Source: Heterodera schachtii (taxonomy: Eukaryota > Nematoda > Chromadorea > Rhabditida > Heteroderidae). Taken from it: 64,000 bases of DNA. The first letter of the stretch is position 1; each line of letters begins with the position of its first letter. Location of the stretch: the NCBI GenBank assembly GCA_023374025.1, contig SIJG01000012.1, positions 1,150,492 through 1,214,491 of the forward strand, in the 5' to 3' direction. Under the pieces are notes generated by a model. The model saw only the letters and a program-made list of their open reading frames with translations. It was not told where the DNA came from and searched no databases. Positions 1-11,810 of this stretch are shown here, in pieces. The position numbers and the translations under genes were made by a program.

Positions 1-230
1 ATTTATATTTGCTAAAAAAGCCTCGAAATTTTCGCTAAAAACCCAAAAAGTCCAAACTAAAAACATGTAAAAAATATATATAAATCCGTGCCCTGTGGTT
101 TTGGCACAATCTATTCGAAGAAGAATTTTTGGTTTTTGGCACGTATTAGAATTTTGCCAAGCGAAAGTGCCGAAGAAATTTTTACAGGAAAAAATATTTC
201 CAAAAACACAGACCCAAAAATGGCACAAAA

Positions 231-466
231 CTATAACAGACTAACATCATTTGGAATCTGAGTCCGATTACGAACGGCCACAACACAATCATCTGCTGAA
301 AATATAAAATTAATTAGTGCAACTAATTATGAAATTTATTAAAAACAAACGAACAAGCGGGATTAAAGAGACTGATGTTGACATTGTTGTTGAAGCATGG
401 GTCGATCAGCAGCATTATCAGAAGAAGCACGGTGAGAAGGCTAATTGATAATTTGCATGAAGCCAT
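231..466 (-). CDS. small secreted peptide, copy 1 (58 aa, two exons)
   Basis: Exons 355-466 and 231-295; a 59-bp intron ends TTTTCAG. The product starts MASCKLSISLLTVLLLIMLL, a clear signal peptide, and continues through an Asn-rich stretch (CFNNNVNIS) to DDCVVAVRNRTQ and a stop at 231-233. It has few cysteines and no recognised domain. The paralogue at 3321-3572 keeps the same exon structure and phase, which supports both models. The last residues differ completely between copies (IPNDVSLL here). Probably secreted; function unknown. The start is the first ATG and is followed directly by the hydrophobic core. Confidence 0.7.
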
Positions 467-879
467 TAGTTAGGGAGAGGGACGAATTAGAGAACACTGG
501 GATGAGGAAACTCAAATTTGAATTCAATTTTTAACTAAAAATCTCGAAAACAATTAAATTAGGAACATAAAAAGCAATTTTAAAATAGATCGGGTGAATT
601 TAAGTGATTGGTCTTTTTTGTAAGTTCTGTTGGCATTGGCATTTTTTGGCAAATTGCCATAACTTTGCTGAAATGCAACAAAAATTCTTGGCACAAAATT
701 AGTTGTAGCTCTATGAGATCTTATTAGTATGGAAAATTTTAAAAAATTGCAATTAGTATTATGACCTTTTAAATCTTCACTAAAAATAACACTTATTTGT
801 TAGGAAAACCAAATAATACCAAAATATTTTATATATAATAATGACATTTATCAAAAATCTTATTTTTAACAAAATTTCA

Positions 880-1440
880 GTGCCCAGCTATTCACTTTGC
901 TCATCCGCTAATATCCCAACGCAATTTATCCATTAAGTGATTGAATTTGACATTGGAATTGTTCTGTTTTATTTCTGAAACGATCTGTTGATGATGATAA
1001 TGCTGATGAGTCATTTTTTTCCATCTTCTCAAGACTTTCATGAAATAAATGGTGAAAAAAAATTCCAGAGCTGATCGGTGATTGACAAAAAAAAACATTA
1101 ATATTCACTACAAACAAAAATTACGATGTCAAAACAATTTGTTTATGGGTGCAAAAATGAGAATTTATTAGGAATTAATTAAGAAAAATAATAAGTAAAT
1201 TTAATAAAGATTGTAAAACAATTAACAAATTTTATTGCTGCTCGAGAGTTCGGTCTTCAAATCCAGAGACTTTTCTTTATTTGTGGGGCTCGATTCTCTG
1301 CTCTTCTCGAATTTGGCTTCCGAGTCTTGGAAATTTTTCACTCTCAAGCAGATTAAGAAAATTTCACCCAATTTGCTTGGAATCGACAAAATGGCGGATT
1401 TTACGAAACGACCTAGCACCGAAAAAAACTAATCAGAACA
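880..1440. repeat. left copy of a ~1.2-kb direct duplication (non-genic part)
   Basis: This stretch matches 4010-4560 at roughly 80-90% by eye and belongs to the duplication that also contains the small peptide gene. Around 926-1117 there are minus-strand open frames ending in a SNVKFNHLMDK-like segment that is also seen at about 4070-4210. In the second copy these frames are shifted and stopped, so I read them as a decayed exon at best. 1222-1432 is a degenerate unit rich in CTCGAG and TTCTCG that recurs at 4360-4530 and 4670-4810. Confidence 0.5.
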
Positions 1441-1760
1441 ACAGTATTTATTAATAATATACCTTAAAAACATTCAACAACAATATACTTTAATCATTTC
1501 AATTTTTGGCATATTCTAATAAAAATAAATAAAAAATTTTTAAATTATTTTTGCTTTGATCGATTATTTGATCGAAATGATTCATTTTTGGTGCACTGGA
1601 TTTTTTTCAATTCGTTCCATCATCATCTCACCTTCATTCTTTGCCAGATTTATGCCATAAAATGAACACCACTAAATGTTTTAATTAAAATGATTATTAA
1701 CAAAATAAAATTAAAATTTCTTAGGCTGGCGCCGAAACGAGTCTACTCTTACTTTTCACT

Positions 1761-2559
1761 TTATGGCGCCGGGCCAAGCTTCTCGGCTTTGCTGGAGCTG
1801 TAACTGTTACTGTTCGACTTCAAATCATCAGCAGGCTGATCAAGGTTGATCAATTGATCGAAGCTGTTGCACACTTTGCCGTCGACTAATTCGTCACAAT
1901 GTCGACAGCTCGACGAAGTGCCACCGGCTTCCCAACAGAATGTGTTGAAAAATTTCGGGCACTTTTTGTCACTTTCTGGGGCGCATCCATTCATGCGGAA
2001 AATGTCTTTACCATGCTCTTAAAAGAGATTAATAAATTTAATTTAGATTGTTTTTCTGCACCATTACAACAGCTCCATGTAATTGGAAATATGGCATTTA
2101 AATTTTATAATTGAATTATATTTTAGCCGGAAAAATAAATGAAAAAGAATTTTTGGCAAAACCAAGATAAATATTTAATCCCGAAAACCGGTTTGACCCG
2201 CCCCAAAAATTGGTCCTATATCTACCGTATTTATAGAATTATAACGCCCGGAGCCCCCTAATAAAGCCCTCCCCTCCATTTTAGGGGGGTTGAAAAATAG
2301 AGCCCCCGGAGGCTCTATTGTAATAATATATAATATTTTTAATTTTATTGTAATTTTTTTTATAAATCAGTTATTTATTCCTGAATTGCTGACCATCCAT
2401 GCAGGTAAATGTCAGGCAACCCCAAAAGCCGCCCCAAAGTTCGCCAATTTCGCCGTACGGCACGCAATCCGTTGTAAAAGTGTTGCGGAAAACATCCGCC
2501 TTTTTGGCTGCTTCCCGCAGTTCAGGTGTACGCAAAGTGCCATACACGTACTCATAAAG
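1761..2559 (-). CDS. Cys-rich protein with Ly6-like spacing, 3' exons
   Basis: Two exons join in phase: 2394-2559 and 1761-2017, with a GTCAGC donor and a TTTTAAG acceptor. The first encodes LYEYVYGTLRTPELREAAKK and ends CLTFTCMD. The second runs HGKDIFRMNGC, CPKFFNTFCW, CRHCDELVDGKVCN and a Ser/Asn-rich tail ending KLGPAP. The order C..C, GC, C, C, C..C, CN resembles nematode Ly6-related proteins, but this is pattern similarity only. The 5' end is unresolved. A possible first exon is 3219-3275 (begins MAKCLKNPVF), which would join in phase but gives no signal peptide. The exon at 2371-2559 could alternatively run on to a stop at 2371. Confidence 0.5.
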
Positions 2560-3320
2560 CTGTAATGTAAAAATTTGCCAAGTGTTTCAAAATAAAAGTT
2601 TGGCACAATTCAAACGAAGACGATTTTTTTTTGGCACGAATTGATTTTGCCAAGCGAAAAAGCATGATCAATTGTTTATACAAAAGCTATTATTGTGCAC
2701 TATTTGGAAGCGGATACAGTTTTGAAAATTTGTTTTAAAGGTCGGAATTCCGAAGAAATTTATACGGGTCCACAAAATCAGTCCTGCTTTAAGTGTGGAA
2801 AATTTATTGCCAGAAGAATGTAAAAAAAACTTGTCTTATCGAACATTTTTTAAAAATTAGCCAATTTTGAAAGTTTACAGACAGGCTAACATAAATGTGG
2901 CTCGCGAATGATATTAAAAAAATTTTTTTTTTTTTTGAGCTACAATAAGTAACAAATAGGGCTGGCAAAATATGTACAAAAAGTAGTCAAAATATGTACA
3001 CAAATATATAAAAGATTTCGTAATGTGTAAAAAAAATAGTACAAAAACCCAAAATATGTATGAAAACATATTTTTTTAAATTATTTTTTTTTGGCAAAAA
3101 AAATTCTTCGTAAAGAGTGAATAGGCACAAAATACCAAGAGAAAAAGTATGCTAAATTGTTTATACAAAAGTTATTATTGTGCACTATTTGGTAGCGGAT
3201 ACAGTTTTTGAGGGATACCCCACTTTTCACTAAGTTCCCCAATTTAAAAACTGGGTTTTTCAAACATTTTGCCATGACTTTTTTGAAAGTTAATAAAAAA
3301 ATTTCCCAAAAAACTAGGCC

Positions 3321-3572
3321 CTAAAATGGCACAATACTAAACCGGTCACTGACCGCATATGGAAACATAGTTCGGTTGCGAACGGCCACAACACAATCAT
3401 CCGCTGAAAAACAAAATTAATTAATGTGACTAATTATGAAATTTAATTTCAAAATAAACGAACAAGCGGGATTAAAGAGATTGATGTTGGTATTGTTGTT
3501 GAAGCATGGGTCAATCAGCAGCATGATCAACAGCACGGTGAGAAGGCAAATGAGTGATTTGCATGAAGCCAT
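3321..3572 (-). CDS. small secreted peptide, copy 2 (63 aa, two exons)
   Basis: Exons 3464-3572 and 3321-3403 with a 60-bp intron ending TTTTTCAG. The product begins MASCKSLICLLTVLLIMLLI and shares CFNNN, N.INLFNPA and SDDCVVAVRNRT with copy 1 (231-466). The C-terminus is new (MFPYAVSDRFSIVPF). The signal peptide is retained and splice sites are at identical positions. This supports a real, recently duplicated gene whose 3' end diverges fast. No family recognised. Confidence 0.7.
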
Positions 3573-4830
3573 TAATTAGTTAGGGAGAGGGACGAGGGCA
3601 ATGGGATTAGGTAAATTCAATTTTTGGATTCAATTTTTAACTGAAAAACTCGAAAAAAAAAATTAAATTAGGAACATAAAAAGCAATTTTAAAATAGATC
3701 GGGTGAATTTAGGTAATTCTTTTTTTTTTTGTAAGTTCTGTTGGCATTGCCATTTTCCGGCAAATTGTCATAACTTTGCAGAAATGCAACAAAATTTTGG
3801 CATTAATTAATTGCAGCTCTAAGAGATCTCATTAGTATGGAAAATTTCAAAAAATTGACAAAATGCAAAATAAAATTCCTTGTTATGAACTTATAAAATC
3901 TTCCAAAGATAACACTTATTTGTTAGGGAAACCAGATAATACCAATATATTTTGTATGTTTCTTTCAAGAAAAGTACTCATATTTTATAAAAAATCTGAT
4001 TTTTTAGCAAAAATTTCAGTGCCCAGCTATTCACTTTGCCCATCCGCTAATATCCCATCAAAATTTGTCCATTAAATGATTGAATTTGACATTGGAAATT
4101 TCTGTTTTTATTTCTGAAGTGATCTGTTGATGATGAATATTAATCATTTTTTGTCCATCCTCAAGACTCATGAAATAAATGGTGAACAAAAATTCCAGAG
4201 CTGATCTGAGATTGACGAAAAAAACACATTAATATTCTCAACAAACAGAAAATTCATGATGTCAAAACAACGTTTTTTTTATGGATGTAAAATAGGGAAT
4301 TTTTATGATTTAATTAAAATTAAATAAATTTAATAAATATTTAGCAAAAATCTACTGACAAATTTTAGTGCGGCTCGAGATTGCCGGTCTTCTAGTCCAG
4401 AGACTTTTCGTGTGTTTTTTTTTTGTGGGGCTAGCTTCTCGGCTCTTCTCGTGGTTAATCTCTTCACGAACTCGGCTCTCGATTCTCGGAAATTTTTAAC
4501 TCTCGAGAAAATTAAGCAAATTTCGTACAACTTAACTCTTAATATTCATTCACAACAAACAAATTTATGGAGTTAAACAAAATTTTTATGGGTGTAAAAA
4601 TGGGAATTTATTATGAATGAATTAATTTTTTTTAAATTAAATATTCTAAAAAACCTACTGGCAAATTTTAGTGCTTCTCGAGACTACCGATTTCTGTTCC
4701 AGAGATTTTTCAATTTTTGTGGGACTCGCTTCGCTTTCTCATTTTCGGTTTCAATTCTCGGGCTTTGGCTCTCGAATTTCGGAAAATTTTCACTCTCGAG
4801 TAGATTAAACAAATTTAACAATCACTTGCA
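3361..4830. repeat. right copy of the direct duplication plus a third partial unit
   Basis: 3361-4560 repeats 241-1440 in the same order and orientation. 4580-4830 is a third, shorter copy of the final 250 bp (TGGGAATTTATTATGAATGA region and the CTCGAGA-rich unit). Apart from the peptide gene at 3321-3572 I see no coding signal here; plus-strand open frames around 3863-4075 and 4613-4834 carry no splice or domain support. Confidence 0.6.
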
Positions 4831-5133
4831 ATGAATTGCTTAAGATACAAGAATACTTTTCATGACCGAGATCTCGAGACGAGACTTCAGGTCAATTTTT
4901 TTTAATCCTTTCTAATAATTAGGGTTTACCGATTGAACTCTCACTCAAAAAAAAAAATTTTTTTTACAGAAAATTATTATTTTTGGGCTTCTCTTATCAT
5001 AACTAATTGTAAGCCGCTAAAATTATGGAAAACATAAAAATCCTATTTCTCTATTTTCAAAACTTTTTTAATAAAATTATTTATTAATTTTTTATTTTTG
5101 TCTTTCTAATATTCAAATGATGTGACTTTTGCA

Positions 5134-5963
5134 CATGGCTTCGATCTCAAAATTTTGAAAATCCTCATTTCAACCGTAAAAAATCCTCATTTGCCACTAA
5201 AATACCTCAAAAAACCCCTCATTTGGCATGAAAAATCCTCATTTTTTAAAACATCATAAAATTGCAAACAAAATCAGTTAACTGTCATATTTTTCGTTTG
5301 AAACAATCACTGCGCCTATCAGATCCGGACCCAATAATTCCTTTATTAAAAAAAATTTAGCACAAAATCGCAAAATTGGTAATTTTTGGTAAAAATCTAT
5401 AACACATCTCATTTAAAACCTCCAAAAAATAAAAATAAAAAATTCAATTTCTATTCTTTTAATAAAATGACAATCTCTTAATTTGTTTTTGCTTTTAAAT
5501 TGCTTTTTTTTTTGTGGCGCGGTTTTTCCGAAAAAATTTTTGGGAACATTGGGGGAGGGGGTCCGGCAGTGCCGATAGGCGCTGCCGGAAGAAATTTGGG
5601 ATTTTGAGTGACGATTTGTTAACAGATTTTGTCAAGAAAAATGATTTTGACCCCTTCAATCGAATCCCAGTTTATTTTTTTGTATAAAATTATCTAAAGG
5701 AAATTAATTAAATTTATTGCAAAATGAGGATTTTTCGAAAAAAATGTTTTAGATATAAAAAAAAGTTCGATCATTTTGCCAAATATACCTAATTTTTCAA
5801 AAAATCGTGCGTTTTTGTCACTTTTTTTTTATCAAAAGACCACAAAAATCCTCAAATTTCTCAAAAGACCACAAAAATCCGCAAATACTCATTTTCCAAA
5901 AAATCCTCTTTGACCCTCTAAAAACCACAAAATGAGGAAAAATCCTCAGATATCGAAGCCCTG
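5134..5963. mobile_element. hAT-type MITE, 8-bp TSD CTTTTGCA
   Basis: The element begins CATGGCTTCGAT and ends ATCGAAGCCCTG; the ends are inverted repeats with one mismatch. It is flanked on both sides by CTTTTGCA (5126-5133, 5964-5971). The interior is AT-rich with repeated AATCCTCATTT and its complement near both ends, and carries one copy of the GC-rich palindrome around 5561-5587. No transposase coding is present, so it is non-autonomous. TSD length and the CAGGGC-like ends point to the hAT superfamily. Confidence 0.8.
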
Positions 5964-6482
5964 CTTTTGCACTTTGTTAAAACAATTTTCGCCCATACTC
6001 CACAATATTTTGCATTAAACATGTTAATGCGGGTTTCGCTTCCCTCTATGCGTTGCAAAGTCCCGCGTCTTTTCTGCGTCTCTGCCTCTCTTCGTGTGTC
6101 TGTCTCTCGCTTTCCACAGCGACAGACAGTGAAGTCAGTGCGAGTCAGTGTAGTGACTGTACATTTTAACTGTGCTACTAAAACTATACAGACGAAATAC
6201 AAAATTTCTTTAGGGGGGGGGGGGGATTTTTTGACAGAAAATTATTCATAACTTTGCCCAAAATGAAAAATTTTTAAATTTTGATGTTTTTCGATAGCAC
6301 CCTCTACATATGTGTTTTCTATAATCCTGCAAAATTTCAAAAAAATTCGTTAAGTTTCAAAAAAATTATGAGTTGAGAAAATCTAAATATCAACTTTATT
6401 TTTTTTGAATACTTTAGACCATATTTTATGTCCATATTTGGCTTTTTTAAGTCCATATAATTTATAACTCTATATGCTGTTG

Positions 6483-6866
6483 TCGGTCGACCTCGTTCGG
6501 CCCCGCACGGTTCTGCCCCAGCCAATTTTTTGACTATAACTTTTTCCTTTGTCAACCAAATCCAATAATCTTGGTATCATTCGAAATCTTAATGTGTTTA
6601 GAAGTTTTTCTAAAATATTGCTTGGCAATTAGACAAATTTTAAAAAAGTTATAACATGAAAATTTAAAAGATCAATATTTTTGACTTTTTTTCTTCCGAA
6701 ATTTTTTCCAGGCTTGAAAATTTTTTTGCTTTTTGTAAGGTCTAATAGAGTATGTAAAGAGATTTCGAATGATACCCCAACAATGTTGGATTTGGTTGAC
6801 AAAGAAAAAAGTAGATCGAAAACTGGGCTGGGGCCGAACCGTGCGGGGCGAAGTGAGCCGGTCCGG
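6483..6866. repeat. foldback element upstream of the membrane-protein exon
   Basis: 6483-6525 (contains GGCCCCGCACGGTTCTGCCC) is inverted at 6823-6866 (GGGGCCGAACCGTGCGGGGC). The internal arms also pair imperfectly: TTGTCAACCAAATCCAA near 6553 with TTGGATTTGGTTGACAA near 6787. It could form a long hairpin. It ends about 25 bp before the splice acceptor at 6890, so it probably lies in the preceding intron. Confidence 0.6.
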
Positions 6867-6890
6867 CTGTTGTGCATTTTCAATTTGCAG

Positions 6891-7928
6891 CACCTAATTC
6901 AAACAAAAAATGTCTGGTCAATGGACAAAATCAAAAAAAACCCGATCAAGGCCAAACTGTTTTGCCTTGGCCTTTTTACGCGTTCGGCGGCATTCTGGCA
7001 TTTGCGGATTGGCCGGATTAATATTCTACAGCAACAAGCATTGTTGCCGCAATCGCGAACCAGGCCAGTCCTCCGCCAGTAAATTTAAAAAATATAAAAA
7101 ATAATTATAATTTTATTAATAAAAAATTTCAAGATTAGGAAGGAAGTGTCAATTTTTATGTTTAAATCAAAATCAGTTTTTAATATTTAAATTAATGAAT
7201 GTTAATCGGAATTTTTCTTTTTAAAAATTGTTAATTTGGCTGGTCTAAATATTTGAATTTTTTCAGTCGTTTTGAGTGATCTGCGCAGCACCGTCACCAT
7301 TGACCAGCCATCTCCAAGAAACAGTGAAATTGGAAACATTAACATATTAAATAATAATTTATTTTCAATTAAAATCAAAAAAAAATTAGGAATTTAGACA
7401 AATATTAATAATTTAAATCAATAAAATTTAAGAAATGTAAGGCAATTAGTCAAAAATAAATAATAATTTTATATTCAATCAAAATTTAAAAATAAAATTA
7501 GGAAATTAGACAAATACAAATAACAAATTAAAATTCAATTAAATTTAAGAAAAATTATCAAATATATTATATAATCATTTTATATTCAGTTATATTTAAG
7601 AAAATAAAATCATTGAATTAATTTATGAAAAAATAAACAAATGAATAAATTCATTTAAAAAATATTTAAAAAATTGAATTTTTTTAATATTAAATAACAA
7701 TTTTATATTCATTTATATTTAAGAAAATTATGACATTAATTTATAAAAAAATAAAATGAAGAATTAATTTCTTTAAAAAAATGAAATATATTTTTTAAAT
7801 TACTAATTTACTGATCTAATTATTCAATTTTTTTAGGCTCACTGAATGACCTGCTGCCCAATCCCAATGATCGGCCTTCGACAAGCAACAATGAGATTGA
7901 AAAGATTAAAAATTACCAATTGTTATAA
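6891..7928 (+). pseudogene. single-pass membrane protein gene with a 1-nt frameshift
   Basis: Three exons: 6891-7078, 7267-7323 and 7837-7928. The first follows TTTGCAG and reads PNSNKKCLVNGQ to VLPWPFYAFGGILAF, then a stop. Shifting one base at about 7006 continues the hydrophobic segment as GLAGLIFYSNKHCCRNR and reaches the donor A|GTAAAT in phase. Exon 2 (VLSDLRSTVTIDQPSPRN) and exon 3 (SLNDLLPNPNDRPSTSNNEI, stop at 7926) join in phase and resemble each other, suggesting exon duplication. No 5' exon or start was found. Either a pseudogene or a sequencing error; no family recognised. Confidence 0.45.
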
Positions 7929-9340
7929 AAAAAATTTAAACAATATTTAGTCAAAAATATGCAATAAAATGCTTTGAGTGGATTATTTTATCAAGAAAAT
8001 AAATTTAAGACAGTTTAATAAACGGTCAACTTTAATTTTTTGTACAAATTTTTTTGTAAATTTATGTAATGACCAGTGCCTTTTAACATATATTTTTTTG
8101 CGAATATGTTATCTCATTAAAAGCTTTTAAATAGCATTTCAATATGTTTTCTCAATCAGAGGCGAGTTTTTAGTAAATTAAAAAAAAAAAAATCATATTT
8201 TTGGGCGGTTTTGGCACAAATATGCATGCACATTGGGCATGAAATAATTATGTAAAATCTGTTAAGTAAATTGCTTTAAAAATTACAAAAAAATTTCCCC
8301 GGCGCCGCCGGGCCGGCGGCGCCCCCGCTCGGGTCCATTTTCCATGTCGCGGCCCCGATCCCAGCAATTTCATCCGGTCTCTAGAGATGGGTGAATGATT
8401 AAGGAGCGATGATTAATTTGTTTTATTATTTTAACAAACTGTGATATATATCATTTGATAAAGGGAATAATTTCAATGATTTTTTAATATAAAATTTCTT
8501 TAAAAATCAAAATCCAAATATAAGCAATTTAACCATTAATATTAGTAACATCAAGAAATAAAATAAATTATATATATTATTTGCTATATATTTGGTGTTT
8601 AAATTTTAATTATAAAAATTTTTCCAATTCTAATTTTTCCATATTCAAAGAAGAAAAAGCAATTATCATAAATTCTGTAAGTTGCAATTATTAATGAATG
8701 CGCACAAATTTTATAGGCATACTCCATGCTCATGTCCCTGATGCTAATAATGAAGGGCTGCTTAATTGAAAGATAATTAGACAATAAAAATAATATATCT
8801 TTAGGTTCTTAAAGAAAACGCAAATATTGTGAAATAAATGTATTTTATGAAGTATAAAATTGTTGAAATAAATGGCAGAAAGTGAATTTTCGTAATTTTT
8901 ACTTCCTAATTAGGTTACTTTTACTATCCTCAGTTTTTTCTTATTCAGTCCAAAGACAAAAAAATAATAAGAATTATGAACAATTGTTATTTAAAAAATT
9001 TATCCAATTTACAAAAATACAATAGAATATAGAAATATCATTTAAATAAATAAAAGATAAAAAGAATGAATGATTATCAAATTAATTATATATTATATAT
9101 CAAGGAGAGGAAAAGTTGGGGGGGGGGGACAACACATCACAATTTGAAGGGGATGAAGCACTCAAGATGAGAAAACTTTTTAGTTTTTTTGATTATTTTT
9201 TATTGTGGAGATAAAAAATTAAATCTTCGCCGGAGCTTCATCTATCATTAAAATTTTCTTCGTTGCGTGTTTTTGGATCCTGCCCTCCGTTTTTTAAAAT
9301 TATAGGCCTCTGCGGAGTTGTGGATGAATCAGTGAAAACA
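7929..9340. other. AT-rich intergenic DNA
   Basis: No supported gene. 8291-8385 is an isolated GC-rich patch (GGCGCCGCCGGGCCGGCGGC, then CATCCGGTCTCTAGAGATGG); GAGACCGGATG recurs near 19047. The duplication shared with 35.1 kb starts at about 9100, with a poly-G tract at 9118-9128. Confidence 0.5.
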
Positions 9341-9346
9341 ATATTT

Positions 9347-9659
9347 AATCAGGGCTCGCATGTTCCGATTTCGAGGTTTATATGATTTTGATTTTGCATA
9401 AATTCAAATTAACATTTTAAAACTATTAAATTTCAAGTTTCTCCCTTTTTTGATAATTGTTAGTGTCATTATTTTCTCGAGATTTAAAAATCATGGCATT
9501 TTTTTAGGCACCGAACTTATCTAAAACATATTGAAATAAGAAATAGAAAGAATTTTTTTGTAATTTTCTTTTATCATTTTTTTTTTCTTTGATATTTTTA
9601 AGGATAAATGAAATTCATTTTTTGTATTCAAATTTTCCCTTAAAGTTGCGAGCCCCGAA
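9347..9659. repeat. old hAT-like MITE in the 3' flank of CGW gene A
   Basis: Ends CAGGGCTCGCA and TGCGAGCCCCG are inverted. The flanks no longer give a clean 8-bp duplication. The same element occupies the same place downstream of CGW gene B (35456-35783), so it predates the gene duplication. Confidence 0.5.
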
Positions 9660-9681
9660 TTAATTGGATCGTTTTGAATGA

Positions 9682-11496
9682 TTAAAGCTGGAGATGATTG
9701 TTGGCGAGTGTCATTGCCAAGCTTGTCAGTGCTAAAAAAGTAAGCAATATATATAAATTTAATACTGCATATTTTAAATAATGTTAAATGATTTTGCATT
9801 TTTAAATTTTAATAAAAAAATATTGTTAATAATTTTTTGAAATTTGAATTATGTACCAATACACATTTTGCTTGTCAGCAATGTGACAGCGGTGTTCGGT
9901 TCCTCGGTGGCATTTTCGGTAGTGCTGGGCGGCAACACCATCTCAACAATACAAAATAATGATTTAAATGTTTTTTGAATCAAAAATAATTATCTATATT
10001 TTTAAATGTTTTTTTTTTGCATTTATAAAATAATTATTTAATATTTTTAATTAATAGAATTTCTTAGCAAAAAAACAAAAAAAAATACGTAAGAGCAGCA
10101 TTCGAATTTGTACCCGGACGGACAACATCCGCTCGCTATACATCCGGGGTCCGAAACGCATTTGGCCCATCCGCATGGGCAGCTTTCGGCCGCATATTTT
10201 TTGCACGATTCAACTTCAACTTCCAACCACTCCGGCCTCCGCTTCAAAAAATAGGAAATTTTATTATTTAAAAATGATTTATTTATATGTATAATATATA
10301 TATATCCGTAAAAAAAGTGCCATAAGGGCGTTTCGTAAAAAATGCCTTTCTTAACATATCCTAATAAAATATTATTGTTTGTATTACGGTAGCTCTTGGG
10401 TTGCTGCTTTATGAGCTTGAAAAATTTCAGAAAATTTCATTCAGTTTTCAAAAAGTTGTGAAAGCCATACCTTTTTGAAAACTGAATAAATGTTTTCTGT
10501 AAATTTTTATGCTAATAGAGCAAATACAAAAGCTACCGTAGGACACCGAGATGATTTAATTAAATAGTATATTAAGAAAACTTATGACAATTTTTTTTTT
10601 CTGTAAAATTGGCACTTTTTTACGCAACGACCTTACAACAAATAAAACCATACTGTTGTAGTTGTAGGAGTTGTAGGAGCATCCTTGAGATAAAGAATTT
10701 TTGGTTTGCAACCTTCGTCGTCTACGCATCCCAGGCACGTCAAATGTTGCCCATAATTCTGACAAGTGGGCTTAAGTTCACGATGGGCTTTAGCACATCC
10801 GCCGATTCGGCATCCATTCAGCAGGTAAAGGTAGCCATTATCTGAGTTGGATTACAAAAAAACTTAAATTCAATTTTATTTATTCTTATTGAAAGCAGAA
10901 TCGACATTAAATTTTCCAAAAAAAAACAAAAAACAAATTACAGTTTTTTCTCGGTATTTTGAATCTATGTAATCGTAGTCTTATGGCCTGGTGCCAATCC
11001 CGAATCTTGGTCACCAATGTTTCTAAAGCCCGGTCTCGAGAATTCACGCGGAAAATTCTTACGGCCAATTATCTCCTATAGGTTATACAATATAGCTATG
11101 CCCTAATGACTTCAAATATTTGCGCAATTAGGTAATGAAAAACCGAAAAAATCTATACAAAATTATTAATAAAATATCCTTTTCAAGTTGTTTCTTACTT
11201 TTTTCGCATACCAAGTACACGCATTCATGACACCTTGGGGCATTATTTACTAGCCCTTTTGTGTAAATGTCCACAATTGGTTGGGCATTCACCGTTTTGT
11301 GGAAGAGCATTGTTGGAATGCACTCTTAAATATTGAACAATTTATTCAACTCATTAAGCAAAAAAAACAAATAAAAACCCATTAGTTTGGCCAATTTTTC
11401 ACGTACTTTGCCACAAAGAAACTAACCGCTTAAACTAAGTTGCGCAACCACGGCGTTGATGAAAAATTGGATCAAAATGTTTTGAGAGGAAGACAT
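9682..11496 (-). CDS. CGW gene A: secreted Cys-rich protein, 6 exons, 223 aa
   Basis: Exons 11427-11496, 11199-11324, 10654-10841, 10089-10241, 9857-9941, 9682-9731; all junctions keep phase and total 672 nt. Exon 1 starts MSSSQNILIQFFINAVVAQL, a probable signal peptide. Exons 2 and 3 each hold Cys pairs (CHECVYLVC; CQNYGQHLTCLGCVDDEGC). Exon 4 encodes the central module: CPCGWAKC, then GCCPSGYKFECCSY. A short Thr/Glu linker (LPPSTTENATEEPNTAVTLL) leads to KMCI and a hydrophobic C-terminus (LTSLAMTLANN) that might be a weak anchor. Paralogue B at 35804-38715 has the same architecture except that here exons 5 and 6 are fused and the Pro-rich linker is missing. No known family recognised; likely extracellular. 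Confidence 0.75.
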
Positions 11497-11575
11497 TTTC
11501 TAAATTTGGGTTGGACGATTTTGATTTTTAAGGGTTGAAAACAGTGAAATATAATTTTTCTGGGCTCATCAGCGG

Positions 11576-11810
11576 CTATTTATGCAGCTCATTTTGGGCG
11601 GTTGCAGTGGCCCCGCCCCAATTTCCCAGCGATTTTTCCGCTGTTTTTTACACAAAAATTGGCATTGGAATTCCAATGCCAAAAGTGATGAATCACTTTT
11701 TTGCCCATCCCAACTGCTGCTGATAGCCACACAATTTCTATCAATTTAGCATCGGAATTTTCTGCTTTTCCCAAAGCTAAAATTGGTGGTGATTCATCAC
11801 CGTTTTACCC
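11576..11810 (-). promoter_or_regulatory. promoter of CGW gene A with a 24-bp perfect palindrome
   Basis: Reading the minus strand, a TATA-like GCATAAATAG lies at 11576-11585, about 80 bp before the start codon. At 11659-11682 TTGGCATTGGAA is followed directly by its reverse complement, giving two inverted ATGCCA motifs. TGAATCAC with TTTTTTGCCCATC lies at 11690-11709, and a related TCATCACCGTTTTACCCAT at 11794-11813. The same set in the same order occurs upstream of CGW gene B (38793-39048). Confidence 0.6.
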
